This document shows, piece after piece, positions 1 through 7,436 of a stretch of DNA of 40,403 nt. The position numbers and the translations under genes are program-made. The stretch spans positions 1-40,403 of the forward strand of contig FR893183.1 in the NCBI GenBank assembly GCA_000436035.1. Reading direction: 5' to 3'. The notes under the pieces were generated by a model. The model searched no databases and was not told where the DNA came from. It saw only the letters and a list, made by a program, of their open reading frames with translations. The stretch's first letter is position 1. Each line of letters starts with the position of its first letter. The DNA comes from Prevotella sp. CAG:732 (GTDB lineage: Bacteria > Bacteroidota > Bacteroidia > Bacteroidales > Bacteroidaceae).

Positions 1-88
1 GATGGTTAAGAGCCCTAAGACTGGTGCTTACGTTTTCGATGAGAAGATGGTACCTAATGAGGCTGTTAAGGATTTCTTCAAGGACTAA
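1..88 (+). CDS. DUF4295 family small protein, 3' end only
   Basis: The window opens inside a gene whose last 28 codons (from the ATG at 2, stop TAA at 86-88) read MVKSPKTGAYVFDEKM and end in VKDFFKD. This matches the C-terminal half of the roughly 50-residue DUF4295 proteins that in Bacteroidetes follow the ribosomal protein genes rpmB and rpmG and precede ftsY. The downstream ftsY fits that context. The ATG at 2 is probably an internal methionine, because family members have about 20 more residues upstream. The function of the family is not established. The start of the gene lies outside the window. Confidence 0.72.
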   Translation, partial: MVKSPKTGAYVFDEKMVPNEAVKDFFKD

Positions 89-112
89 TCGTTTAGTACT
101 TAATATATCGGG

Positions 113-146
113 AGGTTGCATTTCGCAAGAAGTGCAACCTTTTTTT
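113..146 (+). terminator. intrinsic terminator after the DUF4295 gene
   Basis: AGGTTGCA (113-120) pairs with TGCAACCT (133-140) around a 12-nt loop and is followed by a T run to 146. It lies 25 nt after the stop codon and would separate this transcript from ftsY, which has its own promoter at 187-218. Confidence 0.8.
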
Positions 147-186
147 GTTTTATTCGTGGCTTTAGAGAGAAAAAGTCGCCTCGAAA

Positions 187-218
187 TTTGGTGTTCTCGA
201 TGATTTCCTTTATCTTTG
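187..218 (+). promoter_or_regulatory. Bacteroidetes-type promoter for ftsY
   Basis: TTTG (187-190) and TATCTTTG (211-218) are separated by exactly 20 bp, matching the -33/-7 consensus TTTG-N19-21-TAnnTTTG of the Bacteroidetes primary sigma factor. It lies about 85 nt before the ftsY ATG at 305 and shows that the open frame upstream of 305 is untranslated leader. Confidence 0.8.
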
Positions 219-304
219 CAAAGTATATGTTCGCCCTATTGTGGGGCTATGGGGATGTACCCCTAGTTAATGAGCAATATTTTTGCAAAAATAGATATAT
301 ATTT

Positions 305-1261
305 ATGGGACTTTTTGGTTTATTCAGTAACAAGAAAAAGGAGACTCTCGACAAGGGACTCGAAAAGACGAAGGAGAGTGTATTCAGTAAGTTGGCTCGT
401 GCCGTCGCTGGTAAGTCAACTGTAGATGACGATGTCCTCGACGACCTGGAAGAGGTACTCATCACTTCTGATGTCGGTGTGGAGACTACTGTCAAGATTA
501 TCCATCGCATAGAAGATAGAGTAGCTCGTGATAAGTACGTCTCTACCTCTGAGCTCAACAAGATTTTGCGTGAGGAAATAGCCAATCTCTTGTCGGAGAA
601 TCATTCCGATGACAATGAGGACTGGGATTTGCCTGCTGACCACAAGCCATACGTGATTTTGGTGGTCGGTGTCAATGGCGTCGGCAAGACTACCACGATT
701 GGCAAGTTGGCATACCAGTTTAAGAAGGCAGGCAAGAAGGTTTATCTCGGTGCAGCCGATACCTTCCGAGCAGCTGCCGTGGAGCAAATCTCCATCTGGG
801 GGGAGCGTGTAGGTGTTCCTGTCGTCAAGCAACAGATGGGGTCCGACCCTGCTTCTGTCGCTTTCGATACCTTGCAGAGCGCCAAGGCGAATGGTGCTGA
901 TGTTGTTCTCATTGATACCGCTGGCCGCTTGCACAACAAGGTCAACTTGATGAACGAGTTGAAGAAAATCAAGGATGTGATGAAGAAGGTGATTCCTGAG
1001 GCTCCAGATGAGGTGATGCTCGTTTTGGACGGTAGTACCGGACAGAATGCCTTTGAACAAGCCAAGCAGTTCTCTGCAGTTACCAATATCACTTCGCTTG
1101 CCATTACCAAGCTCGATGGAACGGCAAAGGGTGGTGTCGTCATTGGTATATCCGACCAGTTGAAAGTGCCTGTCAAGTATATCGGTCTTGGCGAGGCGAT
1201 GGAAGATTTGCAGCTCTTCAATAAGAATGAGTTTGTCGATTCTCTCTTCAAGAAGGATTAA
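305..1261 (+). CDS. ftsY: signal recognition particle receptor FtsY
   Basis: FtsY is the membrane-associated GTPase that docks SRP-ribosome complexes to the Sec translocon. The 318-residue product has a short basic N-terminal helix (MGLFGLF, then Lys-rich), an NG-type helical N domain, and the SRP GTPase G domain. The P-loop reads GVNGVGKTTTIGKLA. The conserved DTFRAAAVEQ, DTAGR and TKLDGTAKGG motifs and a C-terminal GLGEAMEDLQLF are all present. The acidic A domain of E. coli FtsY is absent, as is normal in this phylum. The frame stays open back to 116, but that extension crosses a terminator and a promoter, so the ATG at 305 is taken as the start. rimO follows 26 nt later with no promoter between, so the two are probably co-transcribed. 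Confidence 0.97.
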   Translation: MGLFGLFSNKKKETLDKGLEKTKESVFSKLARAVAGKSTVDDDVLDDLEEVLITSDVGVETTVKIIHRIEDRVARDKYVSTSELNKILREEIANLLSENHSDDNEDWDLPADHKPYVILVVGVNGVGKTTTIGKLAYQFKKAGKKVYLGAADTFRAAAVEQISIWGERVGVPVVKQQMGSDPASVAFDTLQSAKANGADVVLIDTAGRLHNKVNLMNELKKIKDVMKKVIPEAPDEVMLVLDGSTGQNAFEQAKQFSAVTNITSLAITKLDGTAKGGVVIGISDQLKVPVKYIGLGEAMEDLQLFNKNEFVDSLFKKD

Positions 1262-1287
1262 TCTTCAAGAAGAATAGGGCTTTCGGA

Positions 1288-2643
1288 ATGTTGATATTCC
1301 GTAAAGTCATCAGCAGAATGAATGATAGAATAATTAGAAACAAGAAAGTGAAGAAAAACGAGATCGATATAATTACGATGGGCTGTTCCAAGAACTTGGT
1401 TGACAGCGAGTTGTTGATGAAGCAGTTTGAGGCGAATGGTTATCATTGCGTCCATGACTCCAAGCGTCCGCAAGGTGAAATCGCCGTTATCAATACGTGT
1501 GGCTTCATCGAGGATGCCAAGCAGGAAAGCATCGACACCATCTTGGAGTTTGTGCAACGCAAGCAGGAAGGCAAGTTGAAGAAATTGTATGTCATGGGTT
1601 GTCTCTCTCAGCGTTATCAGAAGGAATTGGAAGCCGAAATCCCTGAGGTGGATAAGTTTTATGGCAAGTTCAACTACAAGCAGTTGTTGTCTGAGTTGGG
1701 CAAGGCTGATGTGGTATCTTGCGATGGTCGCCGTCATCTTACAACCCCACGTCATTATGCTTATCTGAAGATTTCTGAAGGATGCGATCGCCATTGTGCT
1801 TATTGTGCCATTCCTATCATCACCGGCAAGCATGTGAGTCGTCCGAAGGAGGAGATTCTCAATGAGGTGAGAGAGATGGTGGCAGAAGGCGTGAAGGAAT
1901 TTCAGGTCATCGCGCAGGAACTTACCTATTATGGCGTTGACATAGATGGTAAGCATCATATCACCGAGTTGATTTCTGAGATGGCTGACATCCCTGGCGT
2001 GAAGTGGATTCGCTTGCATTATGCTTATCCTAACCAGTTCCCGATGGACTTGTTGGATGTGATGCGTGAGAAGCCTAACGTTTGCAACTATCTCGATATA
2101 GCCTTGCAGCATATCAGTGATCACATGTTGGATAGAATGCATCGCCATGTCAGCAAGCAGGAGACGATGGACTTGATTCAGGCGATGCGTGAAAGAGTGC
2201 CGGGACTTCATCTTCGCACTACCTTGATGGTGGGTTTCCCTGGTGAGACGGAAGAGGACTTCCTGGAATTGATGGAGTTTGTGAAGTGGGCTAGATTTGA
2301 GCGAATGGGAGCCTTCGCCTATTCTGAGGAAGAAGGTACTTATAGTGCCAAGCATTATGAGGATGATGTTCCTCAGGAGGTGAAGCAGAGACGTTTGGAT
2401 CAGTTGATGGCACTTCAGCAAGACATCAGTGCCGAGTTGGAAGCTGAGAAGGTAGGCAAGGAGATGAAAGTGATCATCGACCGAAAGGAGGGCGATTACT
2501 ACATCGGTAGAACAGAGTTCTGTTCGCCAGAAGTCGATCCTGAGGTTCTGATTCCTGCCACCAAGAGATTGCGAGTTGGCAATTTCTATCATGTGAAGAT
2601 TACTTCAAGCGAAGAGTTTGACCTCTACGGAGAATTGGTTTAA
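1288..2643 (+). CDS. rimO: ribosomal protein S12 methylthiotransferase RimO
   Basis: RimO is a radical-SAM enzyme that adds a beta-methylthio group to the conserved Asp of ribosomal protein S12 using two 4Fe-4S clusters. The N-terminal MTTase domain starts with MGCSKNLVDSE and has further cysteines in NTCGFIED and MGCLSQRY. The radical-SAM motif CDRHCAYC lies at residues 166-173. The C-terminal region from about 380 has the length and position of a TRAM domain. GCSKN and the S12-type pattern favour RimO over the tRNA enzyme MiaB. At 451 residues it is slightly long for the family (about 430-440). The ATG at 1318 gives 441 residues and a more usual N terminus, so the start is uncertain. It probably forms an operon with ftsY. 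Confidence 0.95.
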   Translation: MLIFRKVISRMNDRIIRNKKVKKNEIDIITMGCSKNLVDSELLMKQFEANGYHCVHDSKRPQGEIAVINTCGFIEDAKQESIDTILEFVQRKQEGKLKKLYVMGCLSQRYQKELEAEIPEVDKFYGKFNYKQLLSELGKADVVSCDGRRHLTTPRHYAYLKISEGCDRHCAYCAIPIITGKHVSRPKEEILNEVREMVAEGVKEFQVIAQELTYYGVDIDGKHHITELISEMADIPGVKWIRLHYAYPNQFPMDLLDVMREKPNVCNYLDIALQHISDHMLDRMHRHVSKQETMDLIQAMRERVPGLHLRTTLMVGFPGETEEDFLELMEFVKWARFERMGAFAYSEEEGTYSAKHYEDDVPQEVKQRRLDQLMALQQDISAELEAEKVGKEMKVIIDRKEGDYYIGRTEFCSPEVDPEVLIPATKRLRVGNFYHVKITSSEEFDLYGELV

Positions 2644-2715
2644 GAATTTCAACGAGTACGGAGATTCATGTAAGTATAGAATTTCCGACGTAATAACTGG
2701 AATTCAATTACGAAT

Positions 2716-2743
2716 AGAGTTTCCATCATCAAATGGAGACTCT
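2716..2743 (+). other. stem-loop in the rimO-HU spacer
   Basis: AGAGTTTCCAT (2716-2726) pairs with ATGGAGACTCT (2733-2743) over 11 bp with one G-U pair and a 6-nt loop. A smaller hairpin TTGGA/TCCAA follows at 2751-2763. No T run follows either, so this is not a canonical terminator. It could be a processing site or a leader structure of the HU gene, which starts at 2785. No TAnnTTTG promoter is visible in this 141-bp spacer. Confidence 0.5.
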
Positions 2744-2784
2744 AATATGATTGGATTTTCCAATGAAAAAACGGAGATATTAGA

Positions 2785-3078
2785 ATGAATAATAAGCAAT
2801 ATATCGCTGAGTTGGCGCGACAGACCGGATTCTCGCAGGATGATACACAACGTCTTGTGAGAAAGGTCATCGATGCTATGATAGACCAATTTGAGCAGGG
2901 AGCGCAAGTGACAATTCCTGACTTTGGTACATTTGAGATGAAGAAGAGATTGGAGCGTGTGGTCGTCAATCCAATTTCTAAGAAGCGCCAGTTGGTGCCA
3001 CCAAAGTTGGTGTTGGGCTTTCGTCCGTCTGACTCTGTGAAAGAGAAACTAAAGAATGGAGGAGGAGAAGATGAGTAA
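2785..3078 (+). CDS. HU-family DNA-binding protein
   Basis: The 97-residue product has the size and pattern of HU/IHF proteins, which bend and compact DNA as dimers. It has an N-terminal helical dimerisation half (MNNKQYIAELARQTGFSQD to about residue 45), then the beta-arm half with IPDFGTFEMKKR, corresponding to the conserved GFGxF turn. The C-terminal VLGFRPSDSVKEKLK matches the end of the HU fold. The usual arm-tip proline region is represented by NPISKKRQLVPPK. It overlaps the next gene by 8 nt, indicating translational coupling. The next gene also begins with an HU domain, suggesting the pair act together. Confidence 0.9.
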   Translation: MNNKQYIAELARQTGFSQDDTQRLVRKVIDAMIDQFEQGAQVTIPDFGTFEMKKRLERVVVNPISKKRQLVPPKLVLGFRPSDSVKEKLKNGGGEDE

Positions 3079-4525
3079 GTCAAATATTTCTAGACTGGCG
3101 AAGTCTATTTCTAGCAAGCATGGTCTTACCCAGGCAGAAGCGGAGCGTTTTATCTCCAAGATGTTCGAGGTGGCCAACGAGGGACTTCATGAGGATAAAC
3201 TCCTCAAGATAAAGTGGTTGGGCACATTTAAGGTGGCACCTGTCAAGGATCGTGAGAGCGTGGATGTCAATACGGGTGAGCGAATCGTGATAGAGGGAAG
3301 AGACAAGATTAGTTTCACTCCAGACAATATCTTGAAGGAGATTGTCAATAAGCCATTCGCCCAGTTTGAGACCGTTGTCGTCAATGACGGTGTCGATTTC
3401 TCCGACATTGATGAGAAGTTTTCTCTTCAGGCTGTTCCTGCAGAACCTATTGCTGCAGAGATGCCAAGCACGATTGGTGAGCAGAAGACGGCTGAAGCGT
3501 CAATTGGTCAACCGGAGTCAAAAAGCTTTGATGAGTCGAAAAATACCGACGAACAAAAGGTTGCCGATCAGCCAACTGCCGAAGTTTATCCAAGTGTAGA
3601 AGCACAACCGATGGCAGGAGAGCAGTCGATGGCAGGAGAGCAGTCGATGGCAGAAGAGCACCCGATGGCAGAAGAGCTACAAATGCAGCCTTTAGTAGGA
3701 AATACTACTGGCGAGCAAGAATCTCTTGTAAACGAAGATATACTCACCAAAGAAAGTTCATTGGTTAAGAATGCTTCTGACAATGAGGCAGGAACGAGCA
3801 ATGAGGCAGTAGCAAGCAATAATGCAGCAATGAGCGATGGTGCTGTGCCAAGTGAAGAGCCAGCTGCTGAAGTCGGAGAGGAAGTGCATTCTCATCACTT
3901 GATGATACCTAAGTATTTGGTAGCCATCGTCTGCCTCGTATTTGTTATATTGTTGGGCGGTATGGGATGGTTTGCCTTCAACTTTGGTAAGATGCAGGCA
4001 CAGCGTGACCAACTGGCGATGCAACTACAGACGATAAAGAAGCCAACTCCAGTAGCCACGAAAGATTCAACCCAGACGAGTGCAGAGGATTCTGCGGCTC
4101 TCGCTTTAAAGAAGAAAGCCCAAGAGGATAGCATTCGGATGGCGGAAACCAGTAAGGCTGTAGAAATGGCGGAAAAGACGGAGCAAGGTCGTGTAGAGGG
4201 ACAGGCTTTGACAAATACGTCCTCATCTCAAATTGGTACATCGTCCAAAGGAAAAGGTTCTTCTCAGGCTAAAGGCACAGCTCCATCAGACCCAAGAAGT
4301 TCTGCTTATGATGCAGACCCACGAGTCAGAACTGGTGCCTATCGTATAGTTGGTGTGGCTCAGACCGTAACAGTGAAAGATGGACAATCTCTCGCTAGCC
4401 TCAGCAGACTGTATCTAGGTCCAGGAATGGAGTGCTATGTGGAGGCAGTGAATGGAAAAAATGAAGTAAAAGTCGGACAGAAGATTAAAATTCCGAAATT
4501 GGAACTCAAGCGTAAGAAGAAATAA
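3071..4525 (+). CDS. membrane-anchored HU-domain protein with C-terminal LysM-like domain
   Basis: The 484-residue product combines parts rarely seen together. Residues 1-100 form an HU/IHF-type DNA-binding domain (MSKSNISRLAKSISS, then WLGTFKVAPVKDRES and KISFTPD). Residues 100-280 are acidic, Ala/Glu/Ser-rich and disordered-looking, with a hexapeptide repeat near 181-204. Residues 282-306 are one strongly hydrophobic segment, with no signal peptide at the N terminus. A short charged/Gln-rich stretch follows, then a linker rich in Ser/Lys/Ala. The last 60 residues (TVTVKDGQSLASLSRLYLG to VKVGQKIKIPKL) look like a LysM or related peptidoglycan-binding fold. This topology would place HU in the cytoplasm and LysM in the periplasm. 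The ATG at 3071 has a GGAGGAGGAG stretch just upstream and overlaps the preceding HU gene. Related HU-SPOR membrane proteins are known in Bacteroidetes; the exact role here is inferred. Confidence 0.85.
   Translation: MSKSNISRLAKSISSKHGLTQAEAERFISKMFEVANEGLHEDKLLKIKWLGTFKVAPVKDRESVDVNTGERIVIEGRDKISFTPDNILKEIVNKPFAQFETVVVNDGVDFSDIDEKFSLQAVPAEPIAAEMPSTIGEQKTAEASIGQPESKSFDESKNTDEQKVADQPTAEVYPSVEAQPMAGEQSMAGEQSMAEEHPMAEELQMQPLVGNTTGEQESLVNEDILTKESSLVKNASDNEAGTSNEAVASNNAAMSDGAVPSEEPAAEVGEEVHSHHLMIPKYLVAIVCLVFVILLGGMGWFAFNFGKMQAQRDQLAMQLQTIKKPTPVATKDSTQTSAEDSAALALKKKAQEDSIRMAETSKAVEMAEKTEQGRVEGQALTNTSSSQIGTSSKGKGSSQAKGTAPSDPRSSAYDADPRVRTGAYRIVGVAQTVTVKDGQSLASLSRLYLGPGMECYVEAVNGKNEVKVGQKIKIPKLELKRKKK
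3611..3682 (+). repeat. 18-bp in-frame tandem repeat, four copies
   Basis: Units start at 3611, 3629, 3647 and 3665. The first two are identical (ATGGCAGGAGAGCAGTCG), the third and fourth diverge. They encode MAGEQS, MAGEQS, MAEEHP and MAEELQ in the disordered linker of the HU/LysM-like protein. The unit is a multiple of three, so copy-number change would alter linker length without a frameshift. Confidence 0.85.
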
Positions 4526-4586
4526 TTTCTACCTATATGGCTAGAATATCCAAGGGATGTCTGTGGGCTGTCTGTACTTTTCTATC

Positions 4587-5201
4587 TCACACATCGAATA
4601 CACCTCGCAAAGCCATTCTTGCCACCTTCTCATATTCTTCGCCAAGGTCAGCGAAGCGGAGCACACAGTTGGCTGCCGCATGCTTCACACCCATGTTGTC
4701 ACCTTGCAGTGCAGTGCTCGCTTGGTCGAGAAATTCATTGATGCCACGCTCATTGGCCTCCTGTCCATTGGCAAAAAGGCGGGCGAGAAGTTGGAAACCG
4801 GCAATCTGATAGAGAGGCTGCTCCGATGCCATCCATTGGTAGGCGATAACAGGGGCATAGTTGACGTATTGCAAAAGATTGAAAGCCAACATTTCCGCCA
4901 TCTCCTGCGTCTTCACCTGTTCCATCCAGATCTCGGTGATTTCAGGCAACATCTCCTCGGCTGGCATGATGAGGGTAGCGAGAATCTTACATTCTCGGAT
5001 GTCTTCCTTCCAAAGCTCAATGGAAAGACTGTAGTCTTTTCCGTATTCCGAAGCCATCTTCTTAAGTTCGATGAATGGCACGCCCCAGTTGATCTTGTAT
5101 CCGATGCCCTTTTGTGACATGGATTGTGAGGTCGGACCATTCATCAATAGTCGGAAACTTCGTTTTATCTGCATCAATTTCTGATGAGTTTCTTCGTTCA
5201 T
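4587..5201 (-). CDS. DNA alkylation repair enzyme-like HEAT-repeat protein
   Basis: The 204-residue product is almost wholly alpha-helical. It has an N-terminal MNEETHQKLMQIKRSFRLLM segment, then YKINWGVPFIELKKMASEYG and ELWKEDIRECKILATLIM. The LWxxxxxECKILA pattern resembles the AlkC/AlkD superfamily (PF08713), where tandem HEAT-like repeats cradle DNA containing alkylated bases. The C-terminal part (STALQGDNMGVKHAAANCVL) also looks like HEAT repeats. It is shorter than Bacillus AlkD (about 235 residues), and the catalytic Trp/Asp pair cannot be assigned by eye, so activity is uncertain. It is convergent with the HU/LysM-like gene and lies 68 nt downstream of ispE. Confidence 0.6.
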   Translation of the reverse strand: MNEETHQKLMQIKRSFRLLMNGPTSQSMSQKGIGYKINWGVPFIELKKMASEYGKDYSLSIELWKEDIRECKILATLIMPAEEMLPEITEIWMEQVKTQEMAEMLAFNLLQYVNYAPVIAYQWMASEQPLYQIAGFQLLARLFANGQEANERGINEFLDQASTALQGDNMGVKHAAANCVLRFADLGEEYEKVARMALRGVFDV

Positions 5202-5229
5202 TTTCTTTCTTGAATTATAATGTTATTTA

Positions 5230-5258
5230 AGTTTCGCATCTATCTATATGCGAAAGTT
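5230..5258 (-). repeat. short palindromic element between ispE and the AlkD-like gene
   Basis: TTTCGCAT (5232-5239) pairs perfectly with ATGCGAAA (5248-5255) around an 8-nt loop. The arms, AAGTTTCGCA on the left and TGCGAAAGTT on the right, match the ends of the larger repeat found near tilS at 23775-23854, so this may be a small member of the same family. No T run follows in either direction. Confidence 0.5.
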
Positions 5259-5269
5259 CAGTCATGTTG

Positions 5270-6109
5270 CTAGAGTTTCAAGACTTCGCAGAAGCAGTCT
5301 TGGAACATTTCTTTCAGTCCGTTTGGTTCCGTCTCAAAGATGCCGAAGAGCGCACTTCCGCTACCACTCATAGCTGCGTATTTAGCGCCTTGCTGGTAGA
5401 GTTTCTCCTTGATTTCGGCTAGTTCGGGATGCAACTTGAAGATAGGAGCCTCAAAGTCGTTGACCAGTTCCTCCTTCCAAGTCTCAATCGGTTGGCGTAC
5501 AATTTCTCGACAACTCTTAGACGTGGCTGTCGGAGTGATGGCAGCGTATGCCTCCTTAGTGCTCACGGCGATGTCTGGTTTCACGATGGCGAGATAATAA
5601 CCATTCAGGTTGCCCTTCGGTCCATCCACAGGCATCAGTTCGTCGCCGATACCTTCTGCATAAGCAGGCTCAGCCTCGATGAAGAAGGCACAGTCGGCAC
5701 CCAGTCGGGCAGCATACTTTTCCATCTCCGGGTTACCGATGTTGAGGCGGAATCTTTCATCGAGCAAGCGAATCATGAAGGCTGCATCCGAAGAACCGCC
5801 ACCGAGTCCGGCTTGAGAAGGAATATGTTTGTAGAGGTGAGCGTGAACACGAGGCAACTTGTAGTCTTCAGCCAAAAGATTGTATGCCTTGACCACCAAG
5901 TTGTTTTGTTCATCACATTCGACAGCATTGCCTGTCACTTTCAAATCGCAAGCCACTTGGCTAGGGAATTTCTCATCCATGTATTTGATTTCTAGCGCGT
6001 CATATAGTGGGATGGGATAGAAGACCGTTTCCAAGTTGTGGTAACCATCTTCTCTCTTGCTTACGATATTCAAGCCAAGATTGATCTTGGCACATGGAAA
6101 TACTATCAT
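5270..6109 (-). CDS. ispE: 4-diphosphocytidyl-2-C-methyl-D-erythritol kinase
   Basis: IspE phosphorylates the 2-hydroxyl of CDP-methylerythritol in the non-mevalonate isoprenoid pathway. The 279-residue product is a GHMP kinase of normal length. The N-terminal AKINLGLNIVSKREDGYH carries the conserved Lys, the ATP-binding glycine loop IPSQAGLGGGSSDA lies at residues 96-109, and AAMSGSGSALFGIF is the third GHMP motif near the C terminus. The frame is open to 6187, but the extra 26 residues overlap a strong stem-loop at 6136-6169 and do not resemble IspE, so the start is placed at 6109, at MIVFPCAKIN. Confidence 0.95.
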   Translation of the reverse strand: MIVFPCAKINLGLNIVSKREDGYHNLETVFYPIPLYDALEIKYMDEKFPSQVACDLKVTGNAVECDEQNNLVVKAYNLLAEDYKLPRVHAHLYKHIPSQAGLGGGSSDAAFMIRLLDERFRLNIGNPEMEKYAARLGADCAFFIEAEPAYAEGIGDELMPVDGPKGNLNGYYLAIVKPDIAVSTKEAYAAITPTATSKSCREIVRQPIETWKEELVNDFEAPIFKLHPELAEIKEKLYQQGAKYAAMSGSGSALFGIFETEPNGLKEMFQDCFCEVLKL

Positions 6110-6135
6110 CGTTTGTGCTTTTAAGGTTGGTAAAT

Positions 6136-6169
6136 GTTGCCTCCTTCTTATATATTTAAAGGAGGCAAC
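6136..6169 (-). other. strong stem-loop in the leader of ispE
   Basis: GTTGCCTCCTT (6136-6146) pairs with AAGGAGGCAAC (6159-6169) over 11 bp. It sits 26 nt upstream of the ispE ATG, after the stop of the upstream lipoprotein gene. The downstream flank on the minus strand has no T run, so it is a weak terminator at best. It could attenuate or process the transcript between the two genes. Confidence 0.5.
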
Positions 6170-6238
6170 CATCTTATTTGTCTTCAAGCCTGTCTTGCTA
6201 GACTATATTTCAGTCTATCTTAGACTTATGTTGTAGTC

Positions 6239-6625
6239 TTACTTGGCAGCCTTGCGGAAAGTCTCATTCTTGAGAACGAGCTTGCCTTCCTCTACATCGA
6301 GAAGAGCCTGATCCTTGACGTCGGTGTCAGCACCCTTGCGAATCAACTCGATGTTGATGGTAGTAACCTCAGGCTTTGTCACGAAGCCCCACTTGTAGTA
6401 CTCCTTGTTGTAACCCTTTACAGAGGCGGTCAAGTCCTTGTTGAGGGTGATGACGGTCTGCTGGTCAAGACTCTTGTACTCACCAGCTACCTTCTCCTGG
6501 AATGCGCTGTCGGTGATTACCTCTACTTCAGCCTTAGCTGGAGCTTTTGCTTCTTCTTTTTTGTTGTTGCATGCTGTGATGGTCAACAAGCCCAAAGCGA
6601 GGGCTACGATAGATAACTTTTTCAT
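6239..6625 (-). CDS. small lipoprotein of unknown function
   Basis: The 128-residue product begins with a lipoprotein signal peptide, MKKLSIVALALGLLTITAC, with the lipobox ITAC placing the lipidated Cys at residue 19. A short charged linker (NNKKEEAKAPAKAEVEV) follows. The rest (EYKSLDQQTVITLNKDLT, YYKWGFVTKPEVTTINIELI, LLDVEEGKLVLKN) alternates hydrophobic and polar residues and is probably a small beta-barrel or sandwich, loosely like NlpE/META-type domains, but the CxxC of NlpE is missing. It follows the PAP2 gene by 53 nt on the same strand and may share its transcript. Confidence 0.8.
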   Translation of the reverse strand: MKKLSIVALALGLLTITACNNKKEEAKAPAKAEVEVITDSAFQEKVAGEYKSLDQQTVITLNKDLTASVKGYNKEYYKWGFVTKPEVTTINIELIRKGADTDVKDQALLDVEEGKLVLKNETFRKAAK

Positions 6626-6678
6626 ATTGGTTATTTATTTTGTTATTGAATAAGTTGATATTTCTTCTTTGATTCTTC

Positions 6679-7368
6679 TTAGTTCATGTATAGCATGATG
6701 GCACTGCACACCAGCATCACCCAGATGGAAATCAGACCCGTGATAATCGGGTAGGAGGCGCATTTGAGAGGTCCCGCCGTAGGCTCAAACTGACTGGTGT
6801 ATGACTTGGCGAAGTACCTGTAGAGGTAGTAGCTGGCGGTGGCAGCAATGAATCCGATGAGGGTTCCTACCAAGAGATCGCCTGGATAGTGTACGCCCAG
6901 ATAGATGCGCGAGTAGGTCATCAGCAATGCCCATGCGAAGAGAAACAGCGTGAGCTTGTTCCTTTTGACGAGATACATTGCGAAGAATGCCATGCTCCAT
7001 GCGTTGGCGGCATGAGAGGAGGGAAAGCCATATCTTCCACCTCGATAGTTGAACGCCACGTGTACCCATGGAGAGATTGGATTGTCTAGGTTGCTTGGTC
7101 TCATTCGTTCCACCATCGGCTTGAGTATGGTCGATGCAGTCTGGTCGCATATGAAGATGATCGCCACAATCACCAGCAAACTGGCGATGGTTACCTTGAT
7201 GTGTAGGTTGCGTATCATCACATACAGGAAACTAGCATAGAAGGGTACCCAAACGAATCGGGATGAGTACATCGTCATGAAGTAGTCCCAGTATTGGTTG
7301 TGAAAACCATTCAGATAGAGGAACACGCTTGTGTCCACTTGGTTTAAGTAATTTATGATCTCGTGCAT
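6679..7368 (-). CDS. PAP2-family membrane phosphatase
   Basis: The 229-residue multi-pass protein carries all three signature motifs of PAP2 acid phosphatases. Motif 1 is KPMVERMRP (residues 83-91), motif 2 PSSH (116-119) and motif 3 SRIYLGVHYPGD (153-164), with the catalytic His pair at 119 and 160. About five or six hydrophobic segments surround them. Family members dephosphorylate lipid phosphates such as undecaprenyl pyrophosphate, phosphatidylglycerophosphate or lipid A. The substrate cannot be told here. It lies 46 nt downstream of the LTA-synthase-like sulfatase on the same strand, so an envelope-lipid role for the pair is a reasonable inference. Confidence 0.92.
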   Translation of the reverse strand: MHEIINYLNQVDTSVFLYLNGFHNQYWDYFMTMYSSRFVWVPFYASFLYVMIRNLHIKVTIASLLVIVAIIFICDQTASTILKPMVERMRPSNLDNPISPWVHVAFNYRGGRYGFPSSHAANAWSMAFFAMYLVKRNKLTLFLFAWALLMTYSRIYLGVHYPGDLLVGTLIGFIAATASYYLYRYFAKSYTSQFEPTAGPLKCASYPIITGLISIWVMLVCSAIMLYMN

Positions 7369-7373
7369 TTATG

Positions 7374-7436
7374 ATTTCTTACTGATTGTCATCGACTGAT
7401 TTCTTTCGGTCGATTTATTTCTTACTGATGTCATCG
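7374..7436 (-). repeat. imperfect direct repeat at the end of the sulfatase gene
   Basis: ATTTCTTACTGATTGTCATCG (from 7374) and ATTTCTTACTGATGTCATCG (7417-7436) differ by one inserted base. The second copy contains the last codons and stop of the sulfatase, the first lies in the spacer before the PAP2 gene. This looks like a short local duplication of the 3' end. Confidence 0.6.

Noticed and set aside
116..304. In-frame N-terminal extension of ftsY by 63 codons
   Set aside because: It runs through the terminator at 113-146 and the consensus promoter at 187-218, and has no similarity to an FtsY A domain.
1258..2592. Long open frame antisense to rimO (444 codons)
   Set aside because: Shadow of the rimO codon pattern; Leu/His-rich with no recognisable domain, while rimO is certain on the other strand.
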